Positions 8,906-17,714 are shown, counted from the stretch's first letter. The stretch: 40,362 nucleotides of DNA from RGIG6374 sp045600965 (GCA_045600965.1 JAZRYW010000006.1:1-40362); one strand, 5' to 3'. The notes: generated by a model not told the origin, from the sequence alone. Numbers and translations: made by a program.

Positions 8906-11683
8906 ATGAAATTACGCAATATACTTATATATAGCCTCCTGGTGCTCTGCACGGCTATGACTGCAAACGCTCAGGCCTCACTGAGCGACAAGAAGTCACA
9001 GACCGTGGATCTGGGTTATGGTTTCGGTAGTTCGGAATTTCTGACCACCGCGGCTTCATACACCATCACCGCTCAGGAGCTCAGCCATACCTCAGCCATC
9101 AGCCTGGCTGACGCGCTCTACGGCAAGCTTCCCGGCCTTACCGCTCTCCAGAACACCGGTTTCAAGGGTGAGGAGAATACAGGCGCTTCCTTCAATATCC
9201 GTGGCGCTCAGACCACAGGAGAGAAGGACATTCTTATACTTGTTGACGGAATAGAACGCCCCATAGACCGTATCACGGTTGAGGAGGTTGAAAGCGTGAC
9301 CGTCCTCAAGGATGCGGCAGCAGTGGCTCTCTACGGCCACGAAGCAATCAACGGTGTGCTCCTGGTCAAGACCAAGCGCGGTCAGGCCGAGAGCGGCTAC
9401 CACTTCAAGGCGGGCGTCTCGCGCAAACTGCAGTTCGACCCCCAGTCGGCCGATATGGTCAGCGCAATCGATTATGCCAAGGCTCTCAACACGGCGCGTC
9501 TGAATGACGGCCTTGCCCCCGCCTACACTCAGGCCGAGGTCGACAAGTTCGGCAACGGACTCGATCCCTATGTATATCCCAACATCGACTGGAAGAAGGA
9601 AGTCTTCAGAAGCACCGCCAACGAGACCAATGCATACGTCTCGATGTACGGCGGCGCCGACAAGGTGCAGTACTACTCGCAGCTGGACTATACCGATGCC
9701 CGCGGACTCTATGCCAATCCCGATCAGGGCGACTGGAACTCGCAGCTGAAGTATTCGAAGGCCAACATCCGCACCAACGTGGATTTCCAGGTTTCCAGGA
9801 CCACAAGGGTCAAGACCAACATCCTGGCCATCTTTATGGAGACCAACGGTGTTCCCAACCTCAGTTCGAACGATGCCTGGTGGCATATCTACAAGGTGCC
9901 CGCACTGGCATTCCCCATCAGGACCCGTGACGGCGTATGGGGCGGCAGCCAGACCTACGGCGACTTCAACCTCAAGGCAAAGGCAGAAGGAACAGGTTTC
10001 AGCAAGACACACCAGCGCCAGATATGGGCTGACGTGACCCTTGAGCAGGACCTCGACTTCATAACCGAAGGCCTCCAGTTCTATGCAGGCGGATCCTATG
10101 ACAACTCTTCCAATATGATAGAGAACCGTTCCAAGGGCTACCAGTACGGCTGGAACTATTACGATGCCAACGGCACGATGCAGGAAGCGGTGATGGGAAC
10201 CGTGGAGGACAAGCTCGTCTTCAACCACTGGGTTGACACGCAGTGGCGCATAGGGACCCTGAACGCCGGCCTGAAATACAACAGGCGGTTCAGCAACGGT
10301 GACAATCTCAACCTGAACGCCAACTACAACATCAAGAGCGAGATCCGCGACAATCAGAACAACACCTACTACCGCAGGAACATCAACCTGGCCGCTCATT
10401 ACGACCACGCTGACAAGTTCGTGGCAGACCTCATCCTTGCCGAGAACGGCTCCAACCGCAGTTATCCTTCCAAGTGGGCCTTCTCTCCCACACTGGGTCT
10501 GGGCTGGATCTACGCCAACAATCCCGATGCCGGGTTCTACGGCAAGCTCCGCGCTTCAGGCGGTATCCAGCATACCGACTATGTTCCCGAGGCAGGTCTC
10601 TGGCTCGAGACATGGAGCGATTCACACGGACAATTCTGGTACGGTCCCAACTTCGGAAGTTCCTGGGGCGCATTCCTGTCACATTTCCCCACAAAGGATT
10701 TCAACCAGGAAACCGCATACAAGGCCAATCTCGGTACTGACCTGAGAATAGCGGACTGTCTTGACTTCTCCGTGGATATGTTCTACCAGCAGAGGCGCAA
10801 CATCCTCGTCAGCGCAAGTTCGCTCAACTCCGAGGTGGTCGGCATACAGTCCGCCTATGATGACAAGGGCGCTGTGGCAAGTTACGGCGCAGAAGCAAGC
10901 CTCCGCTTTGCGAAGACCTTCAGCAACGGCTTCAGCCTCAATTTCGGAGGTTTCGTTTCGGCAATCAAAAGCGAGGTTCTCGATTGGATCGAGACACCCG
11001 TCTATCCCAATCTCTCCGTCATCGGGACCCCTGCAGATGCTGCTCGCGGCCTCGTGGCCCTCGGATTCTTCCAGAGCCAGGAGGAGATAGACAACAGCCC
11101 TCTGCAGCAGTTCGGCCAGGTGAAGGTCGGTGACATCAAGTACAAGGATGTCAACGGTGACAACGTGATCAACGAGAACGACTTCGTCGCTATGGATCAC
11201 GGCACCTCCTTCCCCTCGCTCAACTACGCCTTCAACTTCGGATTCGAGTTCAAGGGTGTCGGAATCAATGCCACTTTCCAGGGCGCCGGCAACCAGATCA
11301 AGGACCTCAAGACGGTTGACGGTGTCTGGGGAGCACTCTCCGACAACCGCAATCTCTCCCGCGAATATTATGACAACTGTTTCGACATCGCGGGCGGCAA
11401 TGCCCTTTATCCCCGTCTGTCAACCACCAACGTGGCCAACAACGCGCAGAACTCCACTATCTGGTACCGCAACGTAAGATGGCTGAAACTCCGCGACTGC
11501 GAACTCTACTACAGACTCCCCGCATCGCTGAACAAGCATATCGGCATCACCGACGCAAAGATCTACGTTCAGGGACAGAATCTCCTCTCATTCGGCAACA
11601 TCGCCGCTATGGATGCAGAAAACCTCAACACGGGCTACCCCGTGATGAAAGCAGTTAACTTTGGACTTTCAGTAGTATTCTAA
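8906..11683 (+). CDS. Second, short SusC-like TonB-dependent transporter
   Basis: A second outer-membrane SusC homologue of 925 residues. After a signal peptide cleaved near A22 the mature protein goes almost directly into the plug (ITAQELSHTSAISLADALYGK..., SusC signature ILILVDGIERP). The CarboxypepD_reg-like N-terminal domain present in the first SusC is missing, which accounts for most of the length difference. The barrel is complete and ends VVF with terminal phenylalanine. It is clearly divergent from the upstream SusC, so this is not a recent tandem duplication. It is paired with the SusD gene 14 bases downstream. Two SusCD pairs in one operon suggest different chain lengths or linkages are imported, which is inference. 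Confidence 0.94.
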   Translation: MKLRNILIYSLLVLCTAMTANAQASLSDKKSQTVDLGYGFGSSEFLTTAASYTITAQELSHTSAISLADALYGKLPGLTALQNTGFKGEENTGASFNIRGAQTTGEKDILILVDGIERPIDRITVEEVESVTVLKDAAAVALYGHEAINGVLLVKTKRGQAESGYHFKAGVSRKLQFDPQSADMVSAIDYAKALNTARLNDGLAPAYTQAEVDKFGNGLDPYVYPNIDWKKEVFRSTANETNAYVSMYGGADKVQYYSQLDYTDARGLYANPDQGDWNSQLKYSKANIRTNVDFQVSRTTRVKTNILAIFMETNGVPNLSSNDAWWHIYKVPALAFPIRTRDGVWGGSQTYGDFNLKAKAEGTGFSKTHQRQIWADVTLEQDLDFITEGLQFYAGGSYDNSSNMIENRSKGYQYGWNYYDANGTMQEAVMGTVEDKLVFNHWVDTQWRIGTLNAGLKYNRRFSNGDNLNLNANYNIKSEIRDNQNNTYYRRNINLAAHYDHADKFVADLILAENGSNRSYPSKWAFSPTLGLGWIYANNPDAGFYGKLRASGGIQHTDYVPEAGLWLETWSDSHGQFWYGPNFGSSWGAFLSHFPTKDFNQETAYKANLGTDLRIADCLDFSVDMFYQQRRNILVSASSLNSEVVGIQSAYDDKGAVASYGAEASLRFAKTFSNGFSLNFGGFVSAIKSEVLDWIETPVYPNLSVIGTPADAARGLVALGFFQSQEEIDNSPLQQFGQVKVGDIKYKDVNGDNVINENDFVAMDHGTSFPSLNYAFNFGFEFKGVGINATFQGAGNQIKDLKTVDGVWGALSDNRNLSREYYDNCFDIAGGNALYPRLSTTNVANNAQNSTIWYRNVRWLKLRDCELYYRLPASLNKHIGITDAKIYVQGQNLLSFGNIAAMDAENLNTGYPVMKAVNFGLSVVF

Positions 11684-11697
11684 TAGGAGATTGAATT

Positions 11698-13371
11698 ATG
11701 AAACTTTATAGAAAATGCTTGCTCATTCTTGCCTGTATCGTTCCGGCCGCCTGCGCTGACCTCAACTATTCCGAGGTGACCACGCGCGATGAGGACTGGA
11801 CATATGAATACTACGAGAATGGTATTAAGAATATGGTATTCGACGTTTATGCGCAGGTTTACAACAACGAATTCGAGGACAACAGCGCCTACTTCCTTGC
11901 CGGTGCAACCGACGAGGCGCAGTATGCCATCGAGACCGGCGCGATAAACAGTTACTCAAACGGCGGATGGAGCGCTGCAAATCCCTACTCCGACACATGG
12001 ACGAAGTCCTACAGGGCCATCTCTGAAATATGCAGGATACTCGAGGACATCGACAAGGCCGACATCACGGATTGGCAGTACAACCCCAGTTATTCGAACT
12101 GGGTGCAGCAGCTCGAAATCTTCCCCTACGAACTCCGTTTCCTCAGGGCTTATTTCTACTTCGAACTTTTCAGGACCTACGGCGACGTTCCCCTTGTGAC
12201 CACCACCATCACCAATGCTGTGGCCAACAGCGTCGAACGCACATCCGCGGAGACCATCGTGAAGTTCATCGTGGATGAGATCGACGAGATAGCTCCCTAC
12301 CTCCCCGTATCCTATACCACGGAAGTTGGAGGTGAGATAGGCCGCGCCACCAAATGCGCCGCATTCGCCCTCAAGGCCCGCACACTGCTCTATGCCGCTT
12401 CGCCCCTTTTCAACCCCAACAACGACAAGTCGAAATGGGAGAAGGCCGCAGAAGCCTGCAAGTATGTGCTTGACAAGGCGCCCGAATGGGGAATCGCGCT
12501 TAGCGACTATGCCTCTCTCTGGGGACACGATGCCTTCTTCAACAAGGAGCTCATATTCGGTCTCGGCCGTGGTGAGAGCAATGCCTTCGAGAAGGCCAAC
12601 TACCCCGTCGGCGTAGAGAACGGTTCTTCCGGAAACTGCCCCACGCAGAGCCTGGTGGATCAGTATGAATATCAGGACAACGGCGAGACTTTCGCCTCCC
12701 GCTATCCCGGCAGCATCGATTTGAGCGTGACCGACCCTTATGCAGGTCTCGACCCCCGCTTTGCGCTCACAGTTGTCAAGAACGGTGACGAATGGCCTAC
12801 AAACGGCGCTCAGAAGAAACCCATCGAGACTTTCGTCGGAGGTTTCAACGCGGCGCCGAAGTATGGCGCAACCCCCACCGGCTACTACCTCAGGAAGTAT
12901 GTCGACGGATCCTGCGTCACCACTGCAGACAATCAGACTACACGCCGCCACACCTGGATAGTCTTCCGTCTCGGTGAATTCTACCTCGACTATGCCGAGG
13001 CCGTATTCAACGCAACCGGAAGCGCCAACGACGCAACTTTCGGTCTGACCGCAAACCAGGCCATAAACGTGCTCCGCAACCGCAAGGACATCCAGATGCC
13101 TGAATTCAAGGAGGACGGAGACGCCTGGGTTGAACGCTATGAACGCGAACGTCTCGTGGAACTCGCATTCGAGAACCACCGTTTCTGGGATGTCCGCCGC
13201 TGGATGAAGGGAGACAGCTATTTCAAGACCATACAGGTTGCAACCATAAACGGCACCACCCTCACAAGGTCTGAAGTTACCCGTCAGTGGGATTCGAAGT
13301 ACAACTTCTATCCCATCCCTCAGACTGAATTGAAGAAGAACGCCAACCTTGTACAGAACCAGGGATGGTAG
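11698..13371 (+). CDS. Second SusD-like (RagB) lipoprotein
   Basis: Lid and binding lipoprotein for the short SusC. The 557-residue product has a type II signal peptide with a weak lipobox (PAAC, C19), an N-terminal SusD-like helical domain, and the C-terminal RagB segment with FYLDYAEAVFNATG, the family motif YERERLVELAFENHRFWDVRR (written here in parts: ERERLVELAFENHR, then FWDVRRW), and the ending LVQNQGW. An AGGAG at 11685-11689 sits nine bases before the ATG, one of the few Shine-Dalgarno-like sites in the window. Size is normal for the family, unlike the larger first SusD. Confidence 0.95.
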   Translation: MKLYRKCLLILACIVPAACADLNYSEVTTRDEDWTYEYYENGIKNMVFDVYAQVYNNEFEDNSAYFLAGATDEAQYAIETGAINSYSNGGWSAANPYSDTWTKSYRAISEICRILEDIDKADITDWQYNPSYSNWVQQLEIFPYELRFLRAYFYFELFRTYGDVPLVTTTITNAVANSVERTSAETIVKFIVDEIDEIAPYLPVSYTTEVGGEIGRATKCAAFALKARTLLYAASPLFNPNNDKSKWEKAAEACKYVLDKAPEWGIALSDYASLWGHDAFFNKELIFGLGRGESNAFEKANYPVGVENGSSGNCPTQSLVDQYEYQDNGETFASRYPGSIDLSVTDPYAGLDPRFALTVVKNGDEWPTNGAQKKPIETFVGGFNAAPKYGATPTGYYLRKYVDGSCVTTADNQTTRRHTWIVFRLGEFYLDYAEAVFNATGSANDATFGLTANQAINVLRNRKDIQMPEFKEDGDAWVERYERERLVELAFENHRFWDVRRWMKGDSYFKTIQVATINGTTLTRSEVTRQWDSKYNFYPIPQTELKKNANLVQNQGW

Positions 13372-13401
13372 CAGTCACAACGATTTAATATGATTTCGAT
13401 T

Positions 13402-15294
13402 ATGAAAAATACAGTTAAATATTTCAGAGCAATTCTGACGGTCGTCATCCTGGCCTTCTTCACGGCCTGCGATATCAACCCCATCGACGATCCCGGAAGC
13501 ACGACACTTGGCATAAAGGTGTTCTTCCCCACAAAGGTCGTTCCCGGTGTGAAGATGACCATCAACGGTACAGGCTTTTCGGCCGCAACGGAGGTCGTTT
13601 TCCCGAATGGCGTGTCCGTCACGAATTTCGAACTTGTCAGCAATGAGATGATAAGGGTAACCGTTCCTTCGGGAATAGCTGCAGAAGGCGGCAAGATTAC
13701 CGTCCGCACCTCAAGCGATGAGGTGTCCTCACCCCTTGAACTGACACTCGGACATACTGTCATCACCGGATATTCCAAGCAGGAAGGCGAAAAGCTTTCA
13801 GGAGGTGAACAGCTCACCATCTACGGCACCGACCTTGAATTCATCAGCGGCGTCGAACTGCTCGATACGGAAGGCGAGCCTATGACCGTCAATGACGAGG
13901 ACTTCTACCGCAAGGGTACAAGCAGCGTCATTGTCAACATTCCCAAGAAGAACATCTTCACCGGCACGTTCGCAGGCAAGGTGTTCACTTTCGACGGAAA
14001 TGAATTCACTATGCCCGAATTCGAATACGAACCTTCGAGCGGGGGCGGCCACTGGGAGACCAGGAAGGTAGTCATCTGGGAGAACGAAGGCGCCGGCGCA
14101 ATCAGCTGGAGCGGTACCTACCGTTTCGCGAAGGATGGCAACGACGGCCTCGGCGAGTGCATCGCTACTTTCTCCGAGTCTGATTGGGAGGCCATGAAGA
14201 CAGGCACCTTCTATGTCCTAATTGACGGCGCCGATCCTCAGATCCGCGTGACCGACGGCTGGTGGAGCACCACCTGGACCGGCGACGACATCTTCCCCGG
14301 CAACGAGCGTCTCATCGACAATGAGGACGGCACCTACACTCTCGAGGTGACCCTTGCAGGAGATCCCCTTGTGGACGTGATCGATGTCCAGCATCTCCTC
14401 TTTACAGGTGACCGCTATACTCCTCAGCAGATCTTCTTCACCGAGGAAGTCTGGATCGAGGGAGAAGAAGGCCACTGGGAGACCGTGAAGACTTCCGTAT
14501 GGAAGGGTAACGCCGGTCCGGTCAGCTGGAGCGGCCAGAACCGCTTCACCTTCGACGGCAATGACGCCAACAACGAATGTATCGCCACCTTCCCCATAGA
14601 TATCTGGGAGAAGCTCAAGACGGAGACATTCTATATCGATGTAGAGGCCACCGATCCTCAGATCCGCGTGACCGACGGCTGGTGGAGCGCCACCTGGACC
14701 GGCAATGACATCTTCCCCGGCAACGAACTCCTCACCGACAACGGCGACGGTACCTTCTCCCTTGAGATCAACCTTGCCGGTGATCCTCTCCTTGACGTTA
14801 TCGATGTCCAGCATCTGCTCTTCACCGGTGACCGCTTCACTCTCACTGAAATCTACTTCCTCGAGGAGGTCTGGGTTGAAGGAGGCGGAGAAGACAAGCC
14901 CAAGGAAGTGGTCTTCTGGGAAAATGACGGCTCCCACGGCGAGATCAGCTGGGGCGGTGAATACCGCTTCGCCCTCGACGGCAACGACGGTCTCAACGAG
15001 TGCATCGCCACTTTCCCCGCCGACGTGTGGAACATCATCAAGACAGGCACCTTCTACCTGATGGCAAAGGGCAGCGACTGGGTTCAGATGCGCATCACCG
15101 ACGGCTGGTGGTCAACCACCTGGACGGGAGACGACATCTGCACGGGCAATGAGAGAATCATTGACAACGGCGACGGCACCTACCGGATTGAGATCTCCTT
15201 CGGTTCGGATCCTCTTGTCGATGTCCTCGACGTCCAGCACCTGCTCTTCACAGGCGGCGGATACACTCCTCTGAAACTCTTCTACTACGAATAG
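13402..15294 (+). CDS. Surface glycan-binding lipoprotein with two TIG-like domains and three tandem Trp-rich modules
   Basis: Holds the SusE/SGBP position after the second SusD. The 630-residue product has a lipobox FTAC (C23) and two Ig-like TIG/IPT-type domains (about 35-115 and 118-212, the first with the typical GTGF turn). It continues with three copies of a module of about 140 residues starting near 217, 358 and 498. Each module carries the motif TDGWW followed by TWTGxDI and GNE, then DVxDVQHLLFTG near its end; the paired tryptophans are W287-288, W427-428 and W569-570. I do not recognise the module as a numbered carbohydrate-binding module. Aromatic clusters, position and lipid anchor point to binding of beta-glucan at the cell surface, the TIG domains acting as spacers. 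An in-frame ATG at 13390 would add four residues. No catalytic motif is visible. Confidence 0.85.
   Translation: MKNTVKYFRAILTVVILAFFTACDINPIDDPGSTTLGIKVFFPTKVVPGVKMTINGTGFSAATEVVFPNGVSVTNFELVSNEMIRVTVPSGIAAEGGKITVRTSSDEVSSPLELTLGHTVITGYSKQEGEKLSGGEQLTIYGTDLEFISGVELLDTEGEPMTVNDEDFYRKGTSSVIVNIPKKNIFTGTFAGKVFTFDGNEFTMPEFEYEPSSGGGHWETRKVVIWENEGAGAISWSGTYRFAKDGNDGLGECIATFSESDWEAMKTGTFYVLIDGADPQIRVTDGWWSTTWTGDDIFPGNERLIDNEDGTYTLEVTLAGDPLVDVIDVQHLLFTGDRYTPQQIFFTEEVWIEGEEGHWETVKTSVWKGNAGPVSWSGQNRFTFDGNDANNECIATFPIDIWEKLKTETFYIDVEATDPQIRVTDGWWSATWTGNDIFPGNELLTDNGDGTFSLEINLAGDPLLDVIDVQHLLFTGDRFTLTEIYFLEEVWVEGGGEDKPKEVVFWENDGSHGEISWGGEYRFALDGNDGLNECIATFPADVWNIIKTGTFYLMAKGSDWVQMRITDGWWSTTWTGDDICTGNERIIDNGDGTYRIEISFGSDPLVDVLDVQHLLFTGGGYTPLKLFYYE
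14050..15294 (+). repeat. Three tandem coding repeats (about 420, 426 and 400 bases) in the surface lipoprotein
   Basis: The coding sequence around the TDGWW motif recurs at 14251, 14671 and 15097. Copies one and two are offset by exactly 420 bases and are almost identical over 14232-14306 versus 14652-14726, including synonymous sites. Copy three is offset by 426 bases and more diverged. This indicates duplication of a whole domain, the first two copies being recently duplicated or homogenised by gene conversion. Confidence 0.9.
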
Positions 15295-15321
15295 CATTCG
15301 GAATATGTTTTGAAATGAACG

Positions 15322-15347
15322 GGGCCGACCTTCGGGCCGGCCCTTTT
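15322..15347 (+). terminator. Intrinsic terminator after the surface lipoprotein gene
   Basis: A 9-bp GC stem (15322-15330 with 15335-15343, one internal A/C mismatch) closes a TTCG tetraloop at 15331-15334 and is followed by TTTTC. It lies 27 bases after the stop codon and before the last GH5 gene, so that gene may be transcribed by read-through or from its own promoter. Confidence 0.8.
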
Positions 15348-15356
15348 CTTTAAAAC

Positions 15357-15372
15357 GCGGGGAGAGCCCCGC
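15357..15372 (+). promoter_or_regulatory. Hairpin just upstream of the second GH5 start codon
   Basis: GCGGGG (15357-15362) pairs perfectly with CCCCGC (15367-15372) around an AGAG loop, ending eight bases before the ATG at 15381. The 5' arm and loop contain the only Shine-Dalgarno-like purine run (GGGGAGAG) in the leader, so folding would hide it. It could control translation or act as an mRNA-end structure; both are inference. Confidence 0.45.
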
Positions 15373-15380
15373 TTGGGAAT

Positions 15381-16862
15381 ATGAAGTCAAGATTCTTTCA
15401 CGCTACGCTCGTAATGGCCGCAGCCATACTGACAGCAGGGCTTTCCTGCGGCGAGCCGCAACCCGAATACACGGCCCCGGTGCTCCTTACAACCGATCCG
15501 AAAGGCTCCTTCACCGAATATGAGGGAACCACCCTTTCGGTGAAGTTCACATTCGACATACCTGTCGTATGTCCCGAAGCGGCAAAAGGCAGGATAACGG
15601 CCGGCGATGCGGCAGTGACGGACGTCCTTGTCACGGCAAGATACGTCAACGTCACCATAGGAGGCCTCAAGCCCGGACGGACCTACACCATAACCATTCC
15701 CGAGGGCTGCGTATGCAGTCAGGCCTCGCCTGAACTCAGCGCGAGGGAGATTCAGTACAGTTTCTCCACCAGGGCCCGCGAGGAGGTTCCTGACTGGGAA
15801 AGCGCAGCTGACGCCGTAGCCGCGATGGGCACCGGATGGAATCTTGGCAACACTCTTGACAGCAACAGTTATGACTGGAAAAGCGATACGCCGGGCTGGA
15901 TAGTCCTCTACACCGACCGCAGGACTTCCGACTGGGAGACAGCCTGGGGGCAGCCCGTGACCAAGCCGGAACTGCTGCAGATGTTCGCCGATGCAGGCTT
16001 CGGGGCCATCCGCGTGCCCGTGACCTGGGCCGAGCATTTCAATGACGACGGCTCCGTCGACAAGCAGTGGATGGACCGCGTGGAGCAGGTTGTGAAATAT
16101 GTCCTCAACACGGGGATGTACTGCATACTCAACGTCCATCACGATACAGGGGAACTGGGGTGGCTGCACTGCGACGACGCCACATACGCCGCCGTATCGA
16201 CAAAATACAAGAAGCTTTGGGGTCAGATCGCGGAGCGTTTCGCCTCCTACGGAGACCATCTTCTCTTCGAATCGTTCAACGAGATGCTTGACGGCTCCAA
16301 CCGGTGGAACACCACCGGCAAGGAAGGTTATGCCAACATCAACCGCTACAACGCCGATTTCGTCCGCACCGTGCGCTCAACAGGCGGCAACAACGCGGCG
16401 CGCAACCTCATAGTCAACACCTATGCGGCAAGCGTCTCTCCCGACGCCCTGAAGAATTTCGTCCTGCCCGATGACATAGTGGAGGGACACCTGATAGCCC
16501 AGGTGCACAGTTATGCGCCCTACCGTTTCGCCTTCGAAATGGAAAATCCGGCCGATCAGATAACGGTGTTCGACGAGGCTTGCGCATCGGAGGTCAGGGG
16601 CATCGTGAGCGATGTCAACGAATATCTGGTGAAGAAGGGCATACCGACCATATTCGGTGAATACGGAGCCACCAGCTCGGTGGGCGAGGAGCAGATGGCC
16701 CGTCAGGCGGCTTGCTACGTCTCGGCCGCAAAGCAGTACGGCATAGCCTGCTTCTACTGGATGGCCCTCAGCGACGGGCCCGACCGCAGCAAGCCGGCCT
16801 GGTCAAAGCCCATAATCAAGGACGCCATACTCGACGCCTGGTATGGGAGCAGCCGCCCCTGA
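15381..16862 (+). CDS. Lipoprotein endo-beta-glucanase, GH5 (GH5_4-like) with N-terminal Ig-like domain
   Basis: Predicted cell-surface endoglucanase acting on cellulose, mixed-linkage glucan or xyloglucan. The 493-residue product has a lipobox (GLSC, C23), an Ig-like domain of the SbsA/BIg_5 type at about 30-132 (ending IQYSFSTRA), and a GH5 barrel from about 138. Motifs are TGWNLGNTLDS (151-161), NVHHD (251-255), acid/base E301 in ESFNEM, HSYAP (376-380) and nucleophile E427 in FGEYGA; these are the landmarks of GH5_4. It is unlike the GH5 at the start of the locus in subfamily and architecture, so the two probably differ in substrate or mode. It ends 33 bases before the convergent ksgA stop, and no clear terminator is visible between them. 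Confidence 0.94.
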   Translation: MKSRFFHATLVMAAAILTAGLSCGEPQPEYTAPVLLTTDPKGSFTEYEGTTLSVKFTFDIPVVCPEAAKGRITAGDAAVTDVLVTARYVNVTIGGLKPGRTYTITIPEGCVCSQASPELSAREIQYSFSTRAREEVPDWESAADAVAAMGTGWNLGNTLDSNSYDWKSDTPGWIVLYTDRRTSDWETAWGQPVTKPELLQMFADAGFGAIRVPVTWAEHFNDDGSVDKQWMDRVEQVVKYVLNTGMYCILNVHHDTGELGWLHCDDATYAAVSTKYKKLWGQIAERFASYGDHLLFESFNEMLDGSNRWNTTGKEGYANINRYNADFVRTVRSTGGNNAARNLIVNTYAASVSPDALKNFVLPDDIVEGHLIAQVHSYAPYRFAFEMENPADQITVFDEACASEVRGIVSDVNEYLVKKGIPTIFGEYGATSSVGEEQMARQAACYVSAAKQYGIACFYWMALSDGPDRSKPAWSKPIIKDAILDAWYGSSRP

Positions 16863-16895
16863 AAGGAGCAGGCCGGACAGTATGGCGCCGGACAG

Positions 16896-17702
16896 TCAGG
16901 CAAGTTTAAGGGTAAGGGCGACGAAGTCTTCCACGCCCAGGCGCTCCGGACGGAGGTCGAACACTTCATCGGCGAGGAAGTCCGCCGTGCGGGCGGCATC
17001 CCATCCTTCGCGGGAGGCCTTTGCCATTATCATAGATTTCAGGGAGTTGCGCAAGGTCTTGCGCCGCAGGTTGAAACTTGTCTTGACTATGGTCTTGAAA
17101 AGGTCCTCGTCGCAGCCGAGGGTCAGCCTGGAATTGCGTTTGAGCCGTATCACGGCTGACTTGACCTTGGGCGGCGGATTGAATGCGCCCTCTCCCACAG
17201 TGAAAAGATATTCGATGTCATACCAGGCCTGGAGAAGCACCGAGAGTATGCCGTAGGTCTTGGTGCCGGGCTTCTCGGCTATGCGCTCGGCCACCTCCTT
17301 CTGAATCATGCACACCACCTGCGGTATGCCGTTGCGCCTGTCCAGTATCCTGAAGAATATCTGTGAGGATATGTTGTAGGGGAAGTTGCCTATCACGCCG
17401 AAGGTTTGTCCGTCAAAAAGGCCTTCGAGGTCGAGCTTGAGGAAATCGCCTTCGATGAGGCGTCCGTCACTGAGCGACAGCCACTTTCCGAGCAGGTACT
17501 CCACAGATTCCCCATCTATCTCGACAAGTTTGAGGGATATGTCCTCCCTGTCCAGGAGGAACTGCGTCAGCACGCCCATACCCGGCCCTACCTCGAGCAG
17601 CCGGGGACATATCCCGGCGTCGTATGCGGCCACTATGTTTCCGGCTATTGTCCTGTCGGTCAGAAAATGCTGACCCAATGCCTTCTTTGCCCTTACTTCC
17701 AT
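16896..17702 (-). CDS. ksgA: 16S rRNA dimethyladenosine transferase
   Basis: Dimethylates the two adjacent adenines of helix 45 of 16S rRNA (A1518 and A1519, E. coli numbering) late in 30S assembly. The 268-residue product starts with the family signature RAKKALGQHFLTD, has the S-adenosylmethionine motif EVGPGMGVLT (37-46) and the catalytic motif NFPYN (106-110; Leu in E. coli, Phe here). The frame extends upstream for 43 codons, but the conserved N-terminus starts at the ATG at 17702, and the promoter -7 box lies only five bases before it. The mRNA is therefore probably leaderless. It is divergent from aspS. Confidence 0.95.
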   Translation of the reverse strand: MEVRAKKALGQHFLTDRTIAGNIVAAYDAGICPRLLEVGPGMGVLTQFLLDREDISLKLVEIDGESVEYLLGKWLSLSDGRLIEGDFLKLDLEGLFDGQTFGVIGNFPYNISSQIFFRILDRRNGIPQVVCMIQKEVAERIAEKPGTKTYGILSVLLQAWYDIEYLFTVGEGAFNPPPKVKSAVIRLKRNSRLTLGCDEDLFKTIVKTSFNLRRKTLRNSLKSMIMAKASREGWDAARTADFLADEVFDLRPERLGVEDFVALTLKLA

Positions 17703-17706
17703 AGTG

Positions 17707-17714
17707 CAAAAGTA
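17707..17714 (-). promoter_or_regulatory. -7 box of the ksgA promoter
   Basis: TACTTTTG on the minus strand matches TAnnTTTG. Its last G is five bases from the A of the ksgA ATG, so transcription should begin at or next to the start codon. The -33 region only partly matches (TTAG at 19-base spacing) and overlaps the aspS -7 box. Confidence 0.6.

Noticed and set aside
14050..15294. CRISPR-like or non-coding tandem array
   Set aside because: The units are about 420 bases, stay in frame and encode a repeated protein domain.
154..16862. Recent horizontal transfer of the polysaccharide locus
   Set aside because: Codon preference, GC level and CATG shortage look the same in the locus and in the neighbouring housekeeping genes, and no integrase or tRNA attachment site adjoins it.
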